NCBI GenBank assembly: GCA_025174535.1
Contig: JALBUN010000001.1
Span: forward strand, 2,356,001 to 2,420,000
DNA: 64,000 nucleotides
Reading direction: 5' to 3'
Source of the DNA: Cantharellus purpuraceus
Lineage: Eukaryota > Basidiomycota > Agaricomycetes > Cantharellales > Hydnaceae
The position numbers and the translations under genes were made by a program. The notes beneath the pieces are model-generated. The model saw only the letters and a list, made by a program, of their open reading frames with translations. It did no database searches and had not been told where the DNA came from. Positions 38,765-52,149 of this stretch are shown one piece after another. Position 1 is the first letter of the stretch; every line of letters begins with the position of its first letter.

Positions 38765-39538
38765 AAGTCGGCTTTGTCTACACTTTATATGGATGTAATG
38801 CTCAGTGATTGAGGGCTTGCAGGCGGATCGAAGTAACTTGGACTGGACTTGGCTGTCGATTAAATGCTTTCTGACGCGCTACTCGAGCCTTCTTGACATG
38901 GAATCCTTCACGAAATGTTGCACTATTTCTACCAATGAAACTGAACTTTCCACTGATGCACACTTTATCGAGACTTAACTTTACGACTACCGGGCATTTC
39001 CCTTCTATAACTAGAAGAGAATGCTGCAACACGCTTCACTAGCTGAATAGGATACCACTTATTTCACGCTGCTATTGTTAGTCTACCTTTGGCACATCAA
39101 AAACAACGCACATCCCATACAATAATCAGATCGAAAACAACATTTGGCGACTGTGTCTGCTTCAAGGGTTCAAGCACAAATAGCAGGTTCCTCTTGTATG
39201 AGCTGAAGTAATCCCATAGTCACTTTGACCAGTGTTAGTGCGCTGAGCAACCAAAGGTTATCTTATTGGTCACATCCGACGCTCAGCTGTGATTGCGGGC
39301 ATTCTGAAGGCCGTCAATCCCTCTTCAATCCACAATCAAAGCGTGAACCACATACACCGGATCTTGAGGCATTAAATTACCGGTAGGCAATTCTCTGCGC
39401 GTCAAACGTCAGTTAGCTATGAACACTCCTTCGGAAGACGTCGACCTTCTTCAAGTGAATGGAAGTATCAAAACGCACCCAAGACTGGTATAGATACCCC
39501 TGCGGAAATGCCGAATATCATTGTGGACTTTAGGAACA
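38765..39538. other. Convergent intergenic region, nothing recognised
   Basis: It lies between the 3' ends of the zinc-finger gene and nfu1. No ORF with a domain and no repeat was seen. Confidence 0.5.
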
Positions 39539-40569
39539 TCACACAGACATATACTGTGCCATTCTGCAAGGAAAGTTTTGAGACAGGAGATGAACAAACA
39601 GAAGCTGGCTAACTTTGTATCCTTCCTCGCTTCTTTATGAGCCAACTTTTGCTCGAATTTACTAAATTCATCCATAGCTATCGCCTCCTCTTCACCCATG
39701 ACCTATCGCGGATCCTTTATGAGTAACGTCAGCCGAAAACTAGAGTATGTGGACGCGCCTGTTCCACACCCTTGACCTCTGGGATATAGTGCATTAACAT
39801 TCTCTCAATTCCCGTCTTCAATGTCACCGTACTCGAATCGCAGCCCCTGCAGCTACCTTTTAGCATCAACCTCACCACACCACTTCCTTCTTCGTCAAAG
39901 CCTTTGTACTCGATATCACCACCATCTTCCATGATAGCAGGTCTCACCCGGGTGTCCAGCAGCTCCTTTATCATGGCTACCGTCTCAGAGTCTGAGTCAA
40001 GGACCTTTGTGTCTTGCGGTCCTGCAGATGCCTTGTCCTCTTCACTACGAAATAATGGCTGACCCGATGTGAAGTGTTCCATAAGAGTGGAGTATATCTC
40101 GGGCTTTACGACAGACCAGGTGTTCTCCGAGTCTTTAGAAACAGTGACGAAATCCGGACCGTAGAATACCCCCTTGACCCCTTCAATACCCATCAGTCGA
40201 ATGGCAAGGGGGGAAGCTAAAGAAGAGCGTGTGTCAAGAAACTCTGCGGAACCTGTTGACATTACAGGCACGCCTGGGATGAACTTGAGAGAATCGTCAT
40301 TGGGAGTTGTTTCTGTCTGGATAAACATCGACCGAACTATGACATAAATCTAAGATGTATAAGATAGAGCAAAATTAGTTCCGCATACTGTGTGAGGGAG
40401 CATGCCTCAGAAACGGTCGAGGTGTAGCGGACGGATGGGTAGCCGTTATGAGAGTCGAGCCTCGAGGGATGGATAAGCTCCTACAAATAATAGCTGGCAC
40501 TTTCGCGTCCCATATTGACATGCTTGTGAACCGGTGTCGACATTGTGAAAGTAAACGATGTGAAGACAT
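39539..40569 (-). CDS. nfu1: Mitochondrial Fe-S cluster assembly protein Nfu1
   Basis: Exon 1 (40389-40569) encodes an Arg/Ser-rich mitochondrial presequence; exon 2 (39759-40336) gives RSMFIQTETTPND with the Nfu N domain and then the NifU C-terminal domain (RPAIMEDGGDIEYKGF, LKGSCRGCDSSTVTLK) with the cluster-binding CxxC. A third exon from 39702 adds VMGEEEAIAMDEFSKFEQKL, and a probable last intron (gttagc...ttgcag) leads to a stop at 39539; unspliced, the frame would run to 39451. The intron at 39703-39758 begins GC. Nfu1 passes 4Fe-4S clusters to enzymes such as lipoate synthase. The start at 40569 was chosen over 40623 because the presequence looks better. Confidence 0.93.
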
Positions 40570-41108
40570 GGATGATCTGGTAGATGATGCAACACACAAG
40601 CTGCTTAGATAATACTTACACACGCAACGTTATTCGAAGCGCGGCATCAGTCGGGATGGAACCACCAAGAAAACATGAAGAGACAAGCTCCTCTTACAGC
40701 AAACGCTGCCCCACTGCGTCCACTCTGGCAAGTTCCTCACCACATTTGCCCGTGATCTGGCCATTAGACATGTTCCTTTTGTCATATGGTCACACAACTA
40801 GATCTGTGATCACATAGGTTCGATAATCAGAATCATCACTACTGTTTTCCAGCATGCGAATGTGTTGGGTTATTCGGCGCTGCAAAAAATTCTCGTGCCC
40901 TAGGTATTATTTGTGCTCAGCCGATCATCTACCTAAGGATGAAGTGAAACGAAGAAGGACAAGCAAAGAAACCTGCGCCATCAAAACCGTCAATATCCGT
41001 GCCAAGATTTCCCGACATACACTGTTGCGGGAGTTGTCTCATGACATGCATCATTGGTCACGTCTCTGCCTTCACATGACTGCTGACGCACATTCCTCTA
41101 CTATATTC
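40570..41108. other. Intergenic region, nothing recognised
   Basis: It holds the nfu1 promoter and the 3' flank of the phosphatidylserine decarboxylase gene. No gene-like ORF. Confidence 0.5.
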
Positions 41109-42620
41109 TTATTTCTCGACCTCTGGTACATCTCCAAGCCTGTGTCCAACCTTCACTTTATCACCCTCCCTCACACTGAATTCGAACCGCTTTGGCGCCT
41201 CAAATACCAGCACGATCGTCGATCCAAGACTGAATCCGCCCATTTCTTCTCCAGGTCTGAGCTCTTGCCCACGAAGAAGTGGAGAGGCTCCAGTGTATGA
41301 AGCTTCTGCATAAGAACCCGGCAGTGGGTACGACGCAGACTTGTGTGCAAGCCGCGCATTGGTCCGCAATGCTGAATCAAAATGAATTTTGATCGACCCG
41401 ACGTTAGTAGCACCTGATCAAGGCATCTCATCAACAGGTGTAGGCGTCGTGAAACTGCATCCTGGTACTTACCAACGGGAACCATGCCAAAGAAGCCATA
41501 CGACCATCGGCCCAACAGCGCAACCCGCTCATTGAGTAGAAACAGGTTCTGAAGTCTCTTTGCCATATATGGAGAAACTGAGAAAAGCTCGCCTAAGATT
41601 TCGCATGGTTGAAGTGTTGTTGGAAAGCCCGAAAGATATATGGTAAGGTGACCTACCAATGAAATGTCGCCTTCGTTCCACCACCCATGCTGAAGGGCTG
41701 TGGAACCGATGATAATCTCCCGGTGCAAGATATATGACAGCGAAAAGCAGCAAATTTCCAGGTCTCGATTCTGGTACGTGATTCGAAAGGGGTATGGGAG
41801 CATCACTAGGCGAAGGGGAAGGCGATGAAAACGAACGCGGATAGCCGAGCAATGCATCCAGGGAATACGTTATGCCTTTCACCTGTTCGACACGTCTGAG
41901 ATCGTTGACAATCCCAAGATGAAGGACTCTGCCGTCCGCTGGAGAAACCTAGGCAGACATAAATAGCCGAAATAGATAGGAGTAGAATACGCGTACAAGA
42001 ACTGCGTCATCGATAGGTCTGGCACCAGACGACAATTTTCTGTAAAAGAATTCACCCAGACTCTTGTAAGCCCTCAAATCCTTTGGCTCGATCTCCTCAA
42101 GGTTGCAACCAAAAAGAAAGGCATAAAGCCTGAATCCAAAAGGCCTAAACCAAATAGGAAGCTCAAGAGAATTTAAATATCCCCATAAACGAGACATGGA
42201 ACGTAGAGGGAGGGCGCCGAGGACATGGATATATAGAGGTCCTTTAAGTGTGATTACATCGCCTTCGGGAGAAGCAAAGACTTCTGCAGAGTCTTCCTCG
42301 CGCTCTGAAGGGTACTGGTTATTTAAATGGTGCTTTCGAAATTGAAGAACTAGGAGGAGACCAATGCCGATGGAGAGTGGCAACGGGTACCATTTCGTAG
42401 GTGTTGAACGCCAGGCATAGATGAGTCTGTCTGCAGAGAATTAGACGGTACAACGTGACCTGCTATCTAACATACGGTACAATGGTGAATTAGGGGGTGG
42501 TTTTGAGTTGGATGAAGGTGGTGGACGCGACTGAGGGACGCTAAGAGAGCGACTAAACTTGCGTCGAGATGCATGGCGAACTGCACTCTGTAACAAGACA
42601 GATCTGCCCGCGAGCGACAT
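41109..42620 (-). CDS. psd1: Phosphatidylserine decarboxylase, mitochondrial type (Psd1)
   Basis: Exons 42476-42620, 41997-42430, 41657-41948, 41474-41593 and 41109-41413 give about 431 residues. An Arg/Ser-rich presequence is followed by one membrane helix ([15 protein letters not shown]), then the enzyme domain: [49 protein letters not shown] and [10 protein letters not shown]. Near the C-terminus is the LGST self-cleavage motif ([16 protein letters not shown]), where the Ser becomes the pyruvoyl group. The enzyme makes phosphatidylethanolamine from phosphatidylserine at the inner mitochondrial membrane. The gene appears intact. Confidence 0.95.
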
Positions 42621-42816
42621 ATCACCAGGATTATGACACCAGGGTCCAGCTTCTATAGGTCAATTGTTGGCTCCAGTGGCAGAACGGAACTAAACTCAGG
42701 CAGCAAGGGACTTAGGCGCTAACAGCTCTATCATTACCATCTGCTTTGAGCCTCTGACAACTGGAGATCCGTGCCCAAGTGGCATCATTAAGAATAACGC
42801 GCATGTCGCTTGCGAG

Positions 42817-43486
42817 ATGCTAGAGCAACTGACGCACATGGACCGCATTACCCAAATTCAGAATGGCGTCGAGCAGGCAAGCTCTTCCCGAACACAACAC
42901 GTCCAGGTGCTGATCTCCCACAGCTCCTCACGATCATGTCTAGCAGTATTGTGTATCTACACACGCGCACTTCTTTTAAACAAATCAACGACGATATTCC
43001 GATTACCCGCCAGCGTAATCCTGAAAAGCATGACTCTCCAGACGTGTTCGAAGGTGTCGAATTACGCGCTATCTTGTGCTTTTCTTGTCTTTTGATGCAC
43101 AACATCCTCTAGCGAATCAGAAAGAATTGGTCACAGACTTAATTCGGAAGGCAAAAGAAATTGAATTTCTCATCGAGTCTTTACCTGTCCCAGAGCCAGA
43201 GGAAGAACAGGCAGGTGTCTTTTTCGTCAAGATATGTTATAGTCGAATGACATCCTTGTCCTAGGCACTACGCCTGGAACAATTGGAAAGGGAAATGCAG
43301 GCTGCCAACGAAGAGTACCGAATGGCGATGGAGCGAGCCAGTAAGACATCCAAGTTCTTTCTTTACCCCCTGATTAATCGTAGCTGGTCAGAGAAATTGC
43401 ACGCACACATATTAGATGTCTTGCGACAAATGCTTAGCGATGGCGAGTCGACATGTTATCATCCGAGTGGACTGGTAGCGGACTAG
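42817..43486 (+). CDS. med21: Mediator subunit 21 (Med21/Srb7)
   Basis: Exons 42817-42876, 42924-43053, 43113-43210, 43265-43340 and 43392-43486 give 152 residues with all phases consistent. The start MLEQLTHMDRITQIQ, then LLTIMSSSIVYLHTRTSF, KELVTDLIRKAKEIEFLI, SLPVPEPEEEQ and the C-terminal coiled coil (LEQLEREMQAANEEY) are the Med21 signature. It is an essential helical subunit of the Mediator middle module linking activators to RNA polymerase II. Introns 1 (42877-42923) and 3 (43211-43264) begin with GC. Its 5' end is about 200 bp from that of psd1, so the two share a divergent promoter region. Confidence 0.95.
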
Positions 43487-44151
43487 CAGACTGGTACTGA
43501 CTCTGATTATGCCCTCTGCGCCAATCATACCCTAATGGGTAATCCCTGGTCAGAGTCTCTTGAACTACCATTGCACTGGTAAGCTGAATTCGTTCTTATA
43601 TAAGCTAGGTTGATGTTCGAAGCACATCAACATTGCCGAAGCTGCCTCCAGACGTGCTCACAACTGGTCTGCCCCTGTACGGCTATTCCAATGCGATTGC
43701 CATCCACTGGCGTCCGTGTGGACCTAAGCAAGGATAGCGTCGATCAGTAATTCTCAAGCACCACGTAGCTTCATTGAATACACTTCTGCGGCAATATTCA
43801 TGTTATATCTCTCCATATCCACACCTGAATATGAAATATGTCTGTATGGGTCGATGATCAAACCTGTCTAGGGAAAGAACAACAACTCGGTCACGTAGTC
43901 GGCCATAGTCTAGTAATGTGTCGTGCGTTCACTCTCTAATTGGACTTGGATGCACCGGCACCGATGAAGCTTTTAAGTTGGCGTCAATCATTATTGAATA
44001 GTTTTTACTGGCATAAGTGACTCAAAGCTTAGACTCTATAATGCAAGTGTATTCATGATTCCTCTCTGTGCATCAATCACTAATCAGGGCTCAGCGACCA
44101 CACCAGATTTGCAAAATACTGTAATATTGTGTGGGAAAAGCTGAAGAGTAT
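43487..44151. other. Convergent intergenic region, nothing recognised
   Basis: Between the 3' ends of med21 and cul4. No ORF, repeat or RNA gene was recognised. Confidence 0.5.
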
Positions 44152-47100
44152 CTACGCAACATAGTGGTAGACATCCCTGTTCTCTTCATCTCGTTGGATA
44201 TAATCCCTGTCCGTAAGGCTGTCAATTTGCTTCTTGATCTGCCGAATGTCAGGCTGGAAATGGCCCTTAACAGCGACAACGGTCTCCGTGATTAACATTT
44301 GGTTTGTCATACGTTTCCTGCCCTTCATAATCCGCACTATAGCTGCATCGAGCAAGTATCCCCGATCCTCTTGAATTTTGTCATCAGTCGCCTTGGATTC
44401 TTCGGCCTGGAATTACGTATGAGGGGAATTCCTAGAACGAACACGACGTGGACGTACAGTCTCCTTCTGCTGAATAGAATTTATGTGTACCCTACGATTT
44501 GGATCTGTGAAATCGGCATTGTATACGAACTCGTCGCCATCATCGACGTCCTTGCCTGGTGGGACCTTCTTCAGCACGCGTTTCTTACCACACGCAAGAG
44601 ACTGCAATGTTCGTTTTAATTCTTCATCATCTTACAAGCAAGACAACATCACATCAACCATCGCCATACTGTTAGTATATTAGACGTACCCATGTTTGTT
44701 AGCTGTTTAATCTCTTTGTATCCCATTTTGACCATATCATTGAACAACAAAAGAATTGCCGCCTGATATAGGCTGACTGAGAGCTCCTTTTCCCCTTTGG
44801 TAAACATTGCAATCAGTGTGGCAGTGCCTAGAGAATGAAACCAATCAAGTTTGCGTGGTTTGTGTTTAGCTTGGTAGAAGTTAGAATACCGCTCCAAACC
44901 ACCGAGCATCTGTCGGGGTAAGCATCAGAAATACTAAATTGTAAGTCTCGGAAGAGGAGTACAGCAGGTGGAAGATCGATCTCGGGGCCTTTCTTCGGTT
45001 TATATGGCCAGCAGGAGTACTGAAGCACCATGACTGAAAGTGGCTTGGCGTCTGAATGCTTTTCATGGAATTCGACTAGTAAATCCTTGGATAGTGCGAG
45101 ATCTTTAAACATTTCATCTCCTTTCCCGAATTCCGGGTCATATCCTAGTGTTGCGTTCTTCATGCAAAGAAACAATCAACAAAGCAGACGGAAAGAACAC
45201 ACCATCTCTAAGAGTTTTGATAACGGCCTTTTCAAAGTCGTCGGACGCGCTCTTTTGCAGTAGGAGCCGCTTGGCAAGCGCTCGCCAGTAAAAGGTACGA
45301 AAAACGTCTCGGTCTTACCGGTGGTATGAATATCGTAACCTCCATGAGTGTACAGTAAACACACCTTTGGTAAACTGGTAGAGAGCTAGGACTGCATTGA
45401 GCTTCTCCTCAAACTCATCGTCAGATCTATCCTTTTGTCCCTTGCGCATAGCTTTGTCAATGAACTTGGCTAGCATCACAACATTACCATGTTGTACACC
45501 AAGCATATTATCAGAAACTAGACGAACCAATCATTTCAGCAGGTTTGCGCTGCCTCTTCCCGAAACCCTTAGCGAATGCATCTGTGGCAGCATAGCCAAA
45601 AGGCCCCTTGCCGACTTTCTTCTGAGTTGTGTGACGCTCCCGAGAAGACGATAGGGTATTTGCCTTCTTACCCTTGTCCGTTTCTTGCTTCACTGGCGCA
45701 TCATCGTCGAACTGAACCTCCGCGTCTTCTCTGAAGGCAGCCATAAGGAGCGAGTCGACGAATGATTTAAAGGCAAGTAATTGCGGGATCATATCTTCTT
45801 CCTCTACAATTGGAAGAAGTACGATTTTGGACACAGTCATCTATCAATGGATGAGCACCATACCAAAACTGACAGGAGAGATTATACCTCGACGCTTTTG
45901 GCAAATGCGAGCTTGAGGGGCTCAAGAGCATCCACGCGATCGAAGAGATCGTACATCTTGCGAAGACCCCCGACATCCTCAGCATCCACCAATGGTGCAA
46001 CTCCTATAAGCGAAATGGATGTAAAACCAAACCAGCTACAGCGATCCGTGGCTCACCATTTTGCACTAGCCAGGGAATACGGCCCTCCATGAGCGCCCTC
46101 TCAGTGGCTTGCTCAATAGATGACAAACTCTCCTCTGGTAGCACTTCATGACAGCGTTGCACCTCCTGTACGACGCGGGTAATACAGTGTGAAACGAATT
46201 CTGTAGGCGTAAGCCTTCCCTCTGCTAATTGACAGTAATGAAACAATCCTCAGAAGATAAGGGCCAGCAAAAACCATAGGTGGACAAACCGTAAGAGAGC
46301 GCAGCGGATTCTGCAGAATAAAACGCCTGAGCGCCAAGGACGTACGGCGTATGAAATCCCGATTGGTAAAGATCAAGGGTTTGAAACATTTCTATGAGGG
46401 TGACAACATGAAGCCGTTGAGGTGAAGCCACTCTATCTCTTGCGAATAAATAGAAAACACCAATGAGGCAATATCGCAAGAACCCACCCATGTGCTTCAC
46501 GTTCAGCGTTCGCCCACTCATTTATGCATGGTGCAATTTTGTCATGAATGACAACATTCCCACTAATGACATGCTTCTCAAACGCTTTAAAGCCCAAAGT
46601 CCTACCCAAACAACGGTAAGTTGAACCAAGATGGTCACAAAATGACAAACCGAACTGGCGTAAGGCCTTTATCGGAAACATAACCTCTATCTAGCCAGGT
46701 TAGAAGAGTCCGTAAGAGGTTCTGCATGGCAAACTAAGTGCTATTACATTACAACAGCTATGACAGACTTACAACCCTGCCTTCGAACCATGTCCATTCT
46801 CCCCCGAGATTCTGAAGCCATGGTAGCCCGGTACCGATGAAAAGTCTCCTGGCTATACCTTCCGCGCACGCACGGTCGAGCTCCCTGCTGAGCATAGCAT
46901 ATACCTCGGCACCCTTGCCAGCGAGAGTAACAGCTACCTCCACAGCATCAAAAACGGCCTTATAAGACGAGGGGAGGAAGGGAATTGATCCCTCGCGATC
47001 AAGGAGAGCCCGTAAAGCATGGCGGATCGTATTAGTGTATGAGGAATCGTCTACGGGGGGTAAGCTGGGTGTGAGAGCTGTTGTAAATAACATGAGGATC

Positions 47101-47345
47101 AGAAATATGGGTGATGGATATGCATCTCTATACGAACCCTTGCTGTGGACGACGGTGAGCTTGCGCACGCCCCGATGAGCAGCATCCTGCACACTCTGCC
47201 TTCCCTTGCCCTTCGAACTCGAGTCTACATCACCATCAAGACGGGGGGTCTTCCTAGGGGGAGACCTACGAGCATTATCTCTGGTGGTGGGTTGTATAGC
47301 AGAAAAAGCTGACGATGCTGTTGGCCATGTAAAAAGAGCTTCCAT
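44152..47345 (-). CDS. cul4: Cullin-4 (scaffold of a RING ubiquitin ligase)
   Basis: A multi-exon gene from ATG 47345 ([14 protein letters not shown]) to TAG 44152. The N-terminal tail with Arg/Pro and then [14 protein letters not shown] is cullin-4-like. Helical cullin repeats follow ([69 protein letters not shown]). The cullin homology domain ([33 protein letters not shown]) and the C-terminal winged helix with the neddylation lysine ([11 protein letters not shown]) and the end [18 protein letters not shown] are present. It joins DDB1-type adaptors to RBX1 for ubiquitylation. Internal exon limits were not all set; no damage was seen. Confidence 0.92.
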
Positions 47346-47900
47346 ACTCGGTGCCGATGACCACTCAATGCACAAGATATATTGGACGCCGCGGATGTTT
47401 TTATTAGCAATCAAACCCCGACGCGAATTGTGGCTTCGCAGCTGGGGAATTAGCTTTTACTACGCGACAATGGGGGGTGCGTATCCACAATTCTGGCCCT
47501 CGCTCTACTCACCCATCAACAAGGCATCGTGTCCCATGTTTGGGCCAAATATGAGAGCTATGGCGTCAAAGACATTGTCGTCTTTGGCGTGAATAGCGCG
47601 GTAACTAGCCCAACGCCAACTCTTTGAGACCTCATATGTTTCCTGATTTGCCTACTTCGCAGGGCAAAAGGTCCATATTCGTGAGTGGTTTCTCTCATGT
47701 AGGTGAACAAACTGTTCTTGACAGTACTCAACCCTACGAGACGAGCATTACGGTGCGCAGAACAATGCTCTCTGCATGCTGACGTCTATACATTTATCTC
47801 AAGGCCAGAGAAGGGAGGCTTGTATTACCTACCGATGGATATAACCAGAGCGTGAGTGCAGTTTCAGGCTACGTATGAAAGATTTGACCGGCATCGCATC
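47346..47900. other. Region upstream of the Arf-like GTPase, unresolved
   Basis: It must contain the cul4 promoter and probably 5' exons of the plus-strand GTPase gene. ORF 47206-47592 overlaps cul4 and is not a gene. A short segment near 47663-47760 can be read as a degenerate GTP-binding loop region, but not convincingly. Confidence 0.35.
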
Positions 47901-48523
47901 AGATATACCGATACCAGAAAAATTACCGATTTATACTGTGGGATCTGTATTATATGGAAGGAACCATGTGGGTCAATACCGCTCTGAGAGTTCATCGTGC
48001 TTAACGTATGATTAGTTTCAAGTACACTTGGCCGGATTATTTGCCTAGTTCCCCACATGCAGCCATCCTTGTGATAGATGTATCCAGCCCTGAGACATTC
48101 TCCAACACACGGAAAGTCTTACACGATCTATGTGCACATGAGGTGTGTTCGCACTAGGACTCTGTTCGAACCTTTCACTTCCGATAGACCACAGGCACTC
48201 TCACGATGCCCGGTGCTTGTGTTTGCCAACAAATGTGATAGGCCAAACTGTATGACTGTAGAAAAGGTATATGAGGGATTGGATCTAGCGCCTCTTGGCC
48301 AGCTGGGACGAAAATCGGCTGTGGTACGCCCCACACTCCGAATATCCAGGTCTCTGACTGACTGCATCTCTCAGTTCCGGTGTTCTGCGACGCACAGATT
48401 CGGGTAAGAAATTTGCTTTATACAGCAGGAGATTGAGTCTGTCGATGATCCTGACTCGTATCAATCAAATCACGTAGGATTCATCAGGGCATGGAATGGT
48501 TGGTGGATAATCTGGAGCCGTAA
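47901..48523 (+). CDS. Arf/Arl-family small GTPase (N-terminal half unresolved)
   Basis: Exons toward the 3' end read ILVIDVSSPETFSNTRKVLHDL (48062-48149), then CPVLVFANKCDRPNCMTVEKVYEGLDL (48202-48329), then FRCSATHRFG and GIHQGMEWLVDNLEP (to TAA 48521-48523), separated by short introns. NKCD is the guanine-specifying NKxD motif, and CSAT with EWLVDNL is typical of Arl proteins. Upstream, a piece ending RFILWDL (about 47905-47950) may supply the WD-x-G region. The P-loop (GxxxxGKT) was not found with certainty in 47346-47900, so either it is split over small exons or the gene is damaged. Confidence 0.7.
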
Positions 48524-48958
48524 AAAGCTGGATCATGTGGCTTGATAACTGACTAGTGTCTACAAACTTGTATTATCAGGAAGGCAAAAAAATTCTCGCT
48601 GTCACAATACCCTGGCTTCACGCCGTTTCAGTTGAAGTGTACATGATGGTCGTCAGTCTCCAAGAGTGTTACAGTAGGGACTTGCAGTTGATGTCACCAG
48701 GCTTACAAGATTGCGCGATTCAGTGAATCGTGTGCATATTAGAAGGTGGTGATCAAGTAGAAAGACCGTTCAAGACTTCAAGTAGGAATTTCACCCGGCC
48801 GACGAACCTGTTTGTAATCGTGGGAACTTCAGCCACAGCGTCTATTTAGCTCTTCTGCAACAGCTAAGACAAGCTACAAGGTCTCTCGTCTCTATTTTTA
48901 CATCACAGGACGGTAGATCAAGCACTGGGGCTTCCTAGAGAGCTCCACGCTAGCCAGA
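48524..48958. other. Intergenic region, nothing recognised
   Basis: 3' flank of the GTPase gene and promoter of utp13. Confidence 0.5.
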
Positions 48959-51900
48959 ATGTCTCCTGTAGCGTCGTCATCCAGGCAACGATTAACTACC
49001 TCGTAAGCCGTGCATGTACGCTTTCAAATACTCTCGAGATTGATATTCAATTTGTTTCATCAGATTTCGCAAGGCGCGGGAGATAGCACCAATCCACACC
49101 GCTGGGCCCATTGGAATATTCCATGATGCTCGCTGTATCGTCACTTGCGTCCAAGAAGACGTCTTATTGACCAACGTCCAGACAGGAATAGAAATATGTA
49201 GGTTTCAAGGAGTAGGTGGTTTTGGCTTAAGATAATGTGCGATGCTAATTACATTGGTGCTAGGACACTACTTCAGTCACCTCACTATGTGTATCCCCCT
49301 CCTCAGAGTACCTTTGCGTTTTCACCTCGTCCAACTCACTTCGAATATATGATCTTCCCACAACATTTGAACCCTTACCAACATCTGTTCCAGCAATTCG
49401 GCATATCGCTCGTGCTCACGACGCACCTGTCCATGTCTCCATGATCGATCCATCATCCTCTCATGTTGCCTCCGGATCAGCAGACGGGGTTGTCAAGGTA
49501 TGGGATCTTAAACGGGGGTACGTAACACACGTATTCAAAGGACACGGTGGTGTTGTTAGTGCTCTGGCCTTTTATCATCAACCAGCACGAGAAGTTGGTG
49601 AAACGATGGCTTTTAAGCTTTTCACCGGCTCCGTGGACAGCCGAATTCGTGTTTTTGATCTCTCAGCCCCACGCGGCTCGCATGGATTCAAGCCAAGCAT
49701 TGTATTAGAAGGCCATGTGTCTGTTCCGAGAGGGCTCGCTGTATCGGGTGATGGGAGATGGCTTGTGAGCGGAGGTCGCGATGCAGTTGCATTGATATGG
49801 GACTTAACGGCGGGAAAGGGCAAGCGTGCCTCAGCTGCGCCTATCAAAACTATTCCGACTCTCGAGCGAGTAGAGGCTGTGGGCATCCTGGAAACTGACG
49901 CCGACTCTAGCGCAACGACCCCGTCTATGAAATTTTACACTGGCGGTGAACGTGGCACAATAAAAATTTGGGACGCTTGGAAAGGTACAGTATTGGCCTC
50001 CATGGCTCCTCCCCATACGCATATGGAGTCCGATGAAGAATCTGTGGAAGAGCAGCGAGAAATTCTCAATATTTTGTAAGTCTGCTATCATACAACTGTA
50101 ACACCATGAAGCCGACACTTTTCCAGCTACCTTCCTATACCTCGCATGATCGTCTCCTTACATGCAGATCAAAATATACTCTTTTACTCCCTTGCCACAA
50201 GCACACTCGTCCGCCAAATCATAGGATATAACGATGAAATCACAGATGCAATTCTCCTACAAGCTTCTTTATCATCAAAGCCTGATTCGCACATCGCAGT
50301 AGCCACCAACTCGTCTCTCATTCGCGTCTACTCAACAGAACACCATGATGCACGTCTCCTGTCTGGTCACACCAGCGTTGTCCTCTCTCTTGATCATGCA
50401 GGAAGTGGACGTGTTCTTGCCAGTGGAGGCAAAGATCATACCGCACGCATCTGGGCACATAGTGGTCAGAGTGGGTCCAATGGCACTGAGGGATGGGGTT
50501 GTATAGCTGTGTGCGAAGGACATGTTGAGAGCGTGGGCGCCACTGCAATGTCTCGAACGGGTGGGTTGAACGATAAGGCGGGACTGCGTTTTATGTTCAC
50601 CGGAAGCCAGGATCGAACTATCAAAATGTGGGACTTATCATCCATTCCTCTCGAATACACCCCTTTGGATGACGGACACGCGTCAGAACCTCTTCGATTA
50701 AAAAGTCTCACGACGCATCGCGCACACGACAAAGATATCAATTCTCTTGACGTCGCGCCTAACGACCGGCTTCTGGCTTCTGGCTCGCAGGACAAGACGG
50801 CCAAGATATTTGAAATTGACTACGTCGCATCGGCAGGGGGCGTGCGAGGCGAGATACGCTTGTTGGGAATATGCAAAGGCCATAGACGCGGTGTTTGGAA
50901 TGTCCGCTTCAGTAAGACAGAAAAAGTACTTGCAACGGGAAGTGGGGACAAATCAGTCAAGCTCTGGAGTCTAGTTGATTTCACGTGTCTTAAGGTGTGG
51001 GGTCACTCTTCAATTGTATCTATGGGGTCTAACCATGCTACAGACATTCGAAGGGCACACAAACTCCGTCTTACGCGTTCATTTCATCAATCAAGGACGA
51101 CAGTTACTCAGTTCGGCATCTGATGGCCTAGTCAAGTTGTGGGATGTTCAGCGAGAAGAATGTACAGCCACCATGGACAATCACGAGGATAAGGTACGAT
51201 ATTTCCCTGCTGCAGCTATTTTGTTAATTTGGATCTTCATTCAAAGGTGTGGGCCTTGGCGGTCAGCACGGACGAAAGTACTGTCGTCTCGGCCGGTGCT
51301 GATTCTGTAGTGACGTTTTGGCAAGACTCAACGGAAGAAATTGAACGCGAAAACGAGAGCAAACGTCAGGATGCTGTGCACAGGTTTGCCCCTTCAATTT
51401 GTATTCATTCATCTTAATCATGCTATCCATCAGAGAACAAGATTTCGACAATTACGTCTCGTTGCATGATTATCGGAACGCCATCTTGATTGCCCTTACG
51501 ATGGACCATCCAGGACGCCTGTTATCTCTCTTCCGCTCAGTGCATTCATCCGCCGCAAAAGGTGAAGAGCCTTCGGGTAACAGCATCACTGGGCATCTTG
51601 CAGTAGACCAGGTACTCAAGACGTTACCACTACCTATGCTAGCTAAGCTCCTGACGCACGTGCGCGCGTGGAATGCTTTGGCACGTACGAGTGGGGTTGC
51701 GCAGACAGTGTTGCATGCGCTGCTGAAACTGCGTCCCGTAGAAGACATCTTGACTGCATTTGATGACAGTGGTGGCAAAGAGAGTAGTATGCCACCGTAT
51801 AGGAAAGACGGCACAAGTCTGCGGGATCTCGTTGAAGGCATGCTTCCTTATACTGAACGCCACCTGGCACGGGTGGAGAAATTGGTACAGGATAGTTGGG

Positions 51901-51986
51901 TGGTGGATTTCATACTTGGAGAGATGGATGGGGGACTATTTGAAGAAAAGGGGGCCAGCCTTCGGCATCTTATGGATATCACTTAG
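48959..51986 (+). CDS. utp13: U3 snoRNP (small-subunit processome) protein Utp13/TBL3
   Basis: Seven exons (48959-49002, 49064-49211, 49264-50075, 50127-50994, 51044-51193, 51247-51383, 51434-51986) join in frame to about 903 residues, the usual size. Two WD40 propellers are built from repeats such as HVASGSADGVVKVWDL, LASGGKDHTARIWAH, FTGSQDRTIKMWDLS, LASGSQDKTAKIFEI, LATGSGDKSVKLWSL and LLSSASDGLVKLWDV. The helical Utp13 C-terminal domain follows (YRNAILIALTMDHPGRLLSLF, LLTHVRAWNALARTSGVAQTVL). It works in the nucleolus in early 18S rRNA processing. Intron 2 has a clear branch site (tgctaat). The gene appears intact. Confidence 0.95.
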
Positions 51987-52149
51987 AGTTGACTCGTACA
52001 AAATACGGAAGCCTGCAATGCCATTGTTACATACATGTGCGCCACAGGTATGATGTGACCACATATAAGCAGAACTCGCGTCAACGCTCTGGCCAACGTC
52101 GCCAGTGAGTTTATTCCTTCAGCTAGATAGCTAGAGACTGGCTAGGGCG

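Noticed and set aside
43487..44151. Possible tRNA or small RNA gene in the gap
   Set aside because: No A-box/B-box pair or cloverleaf could be formed.
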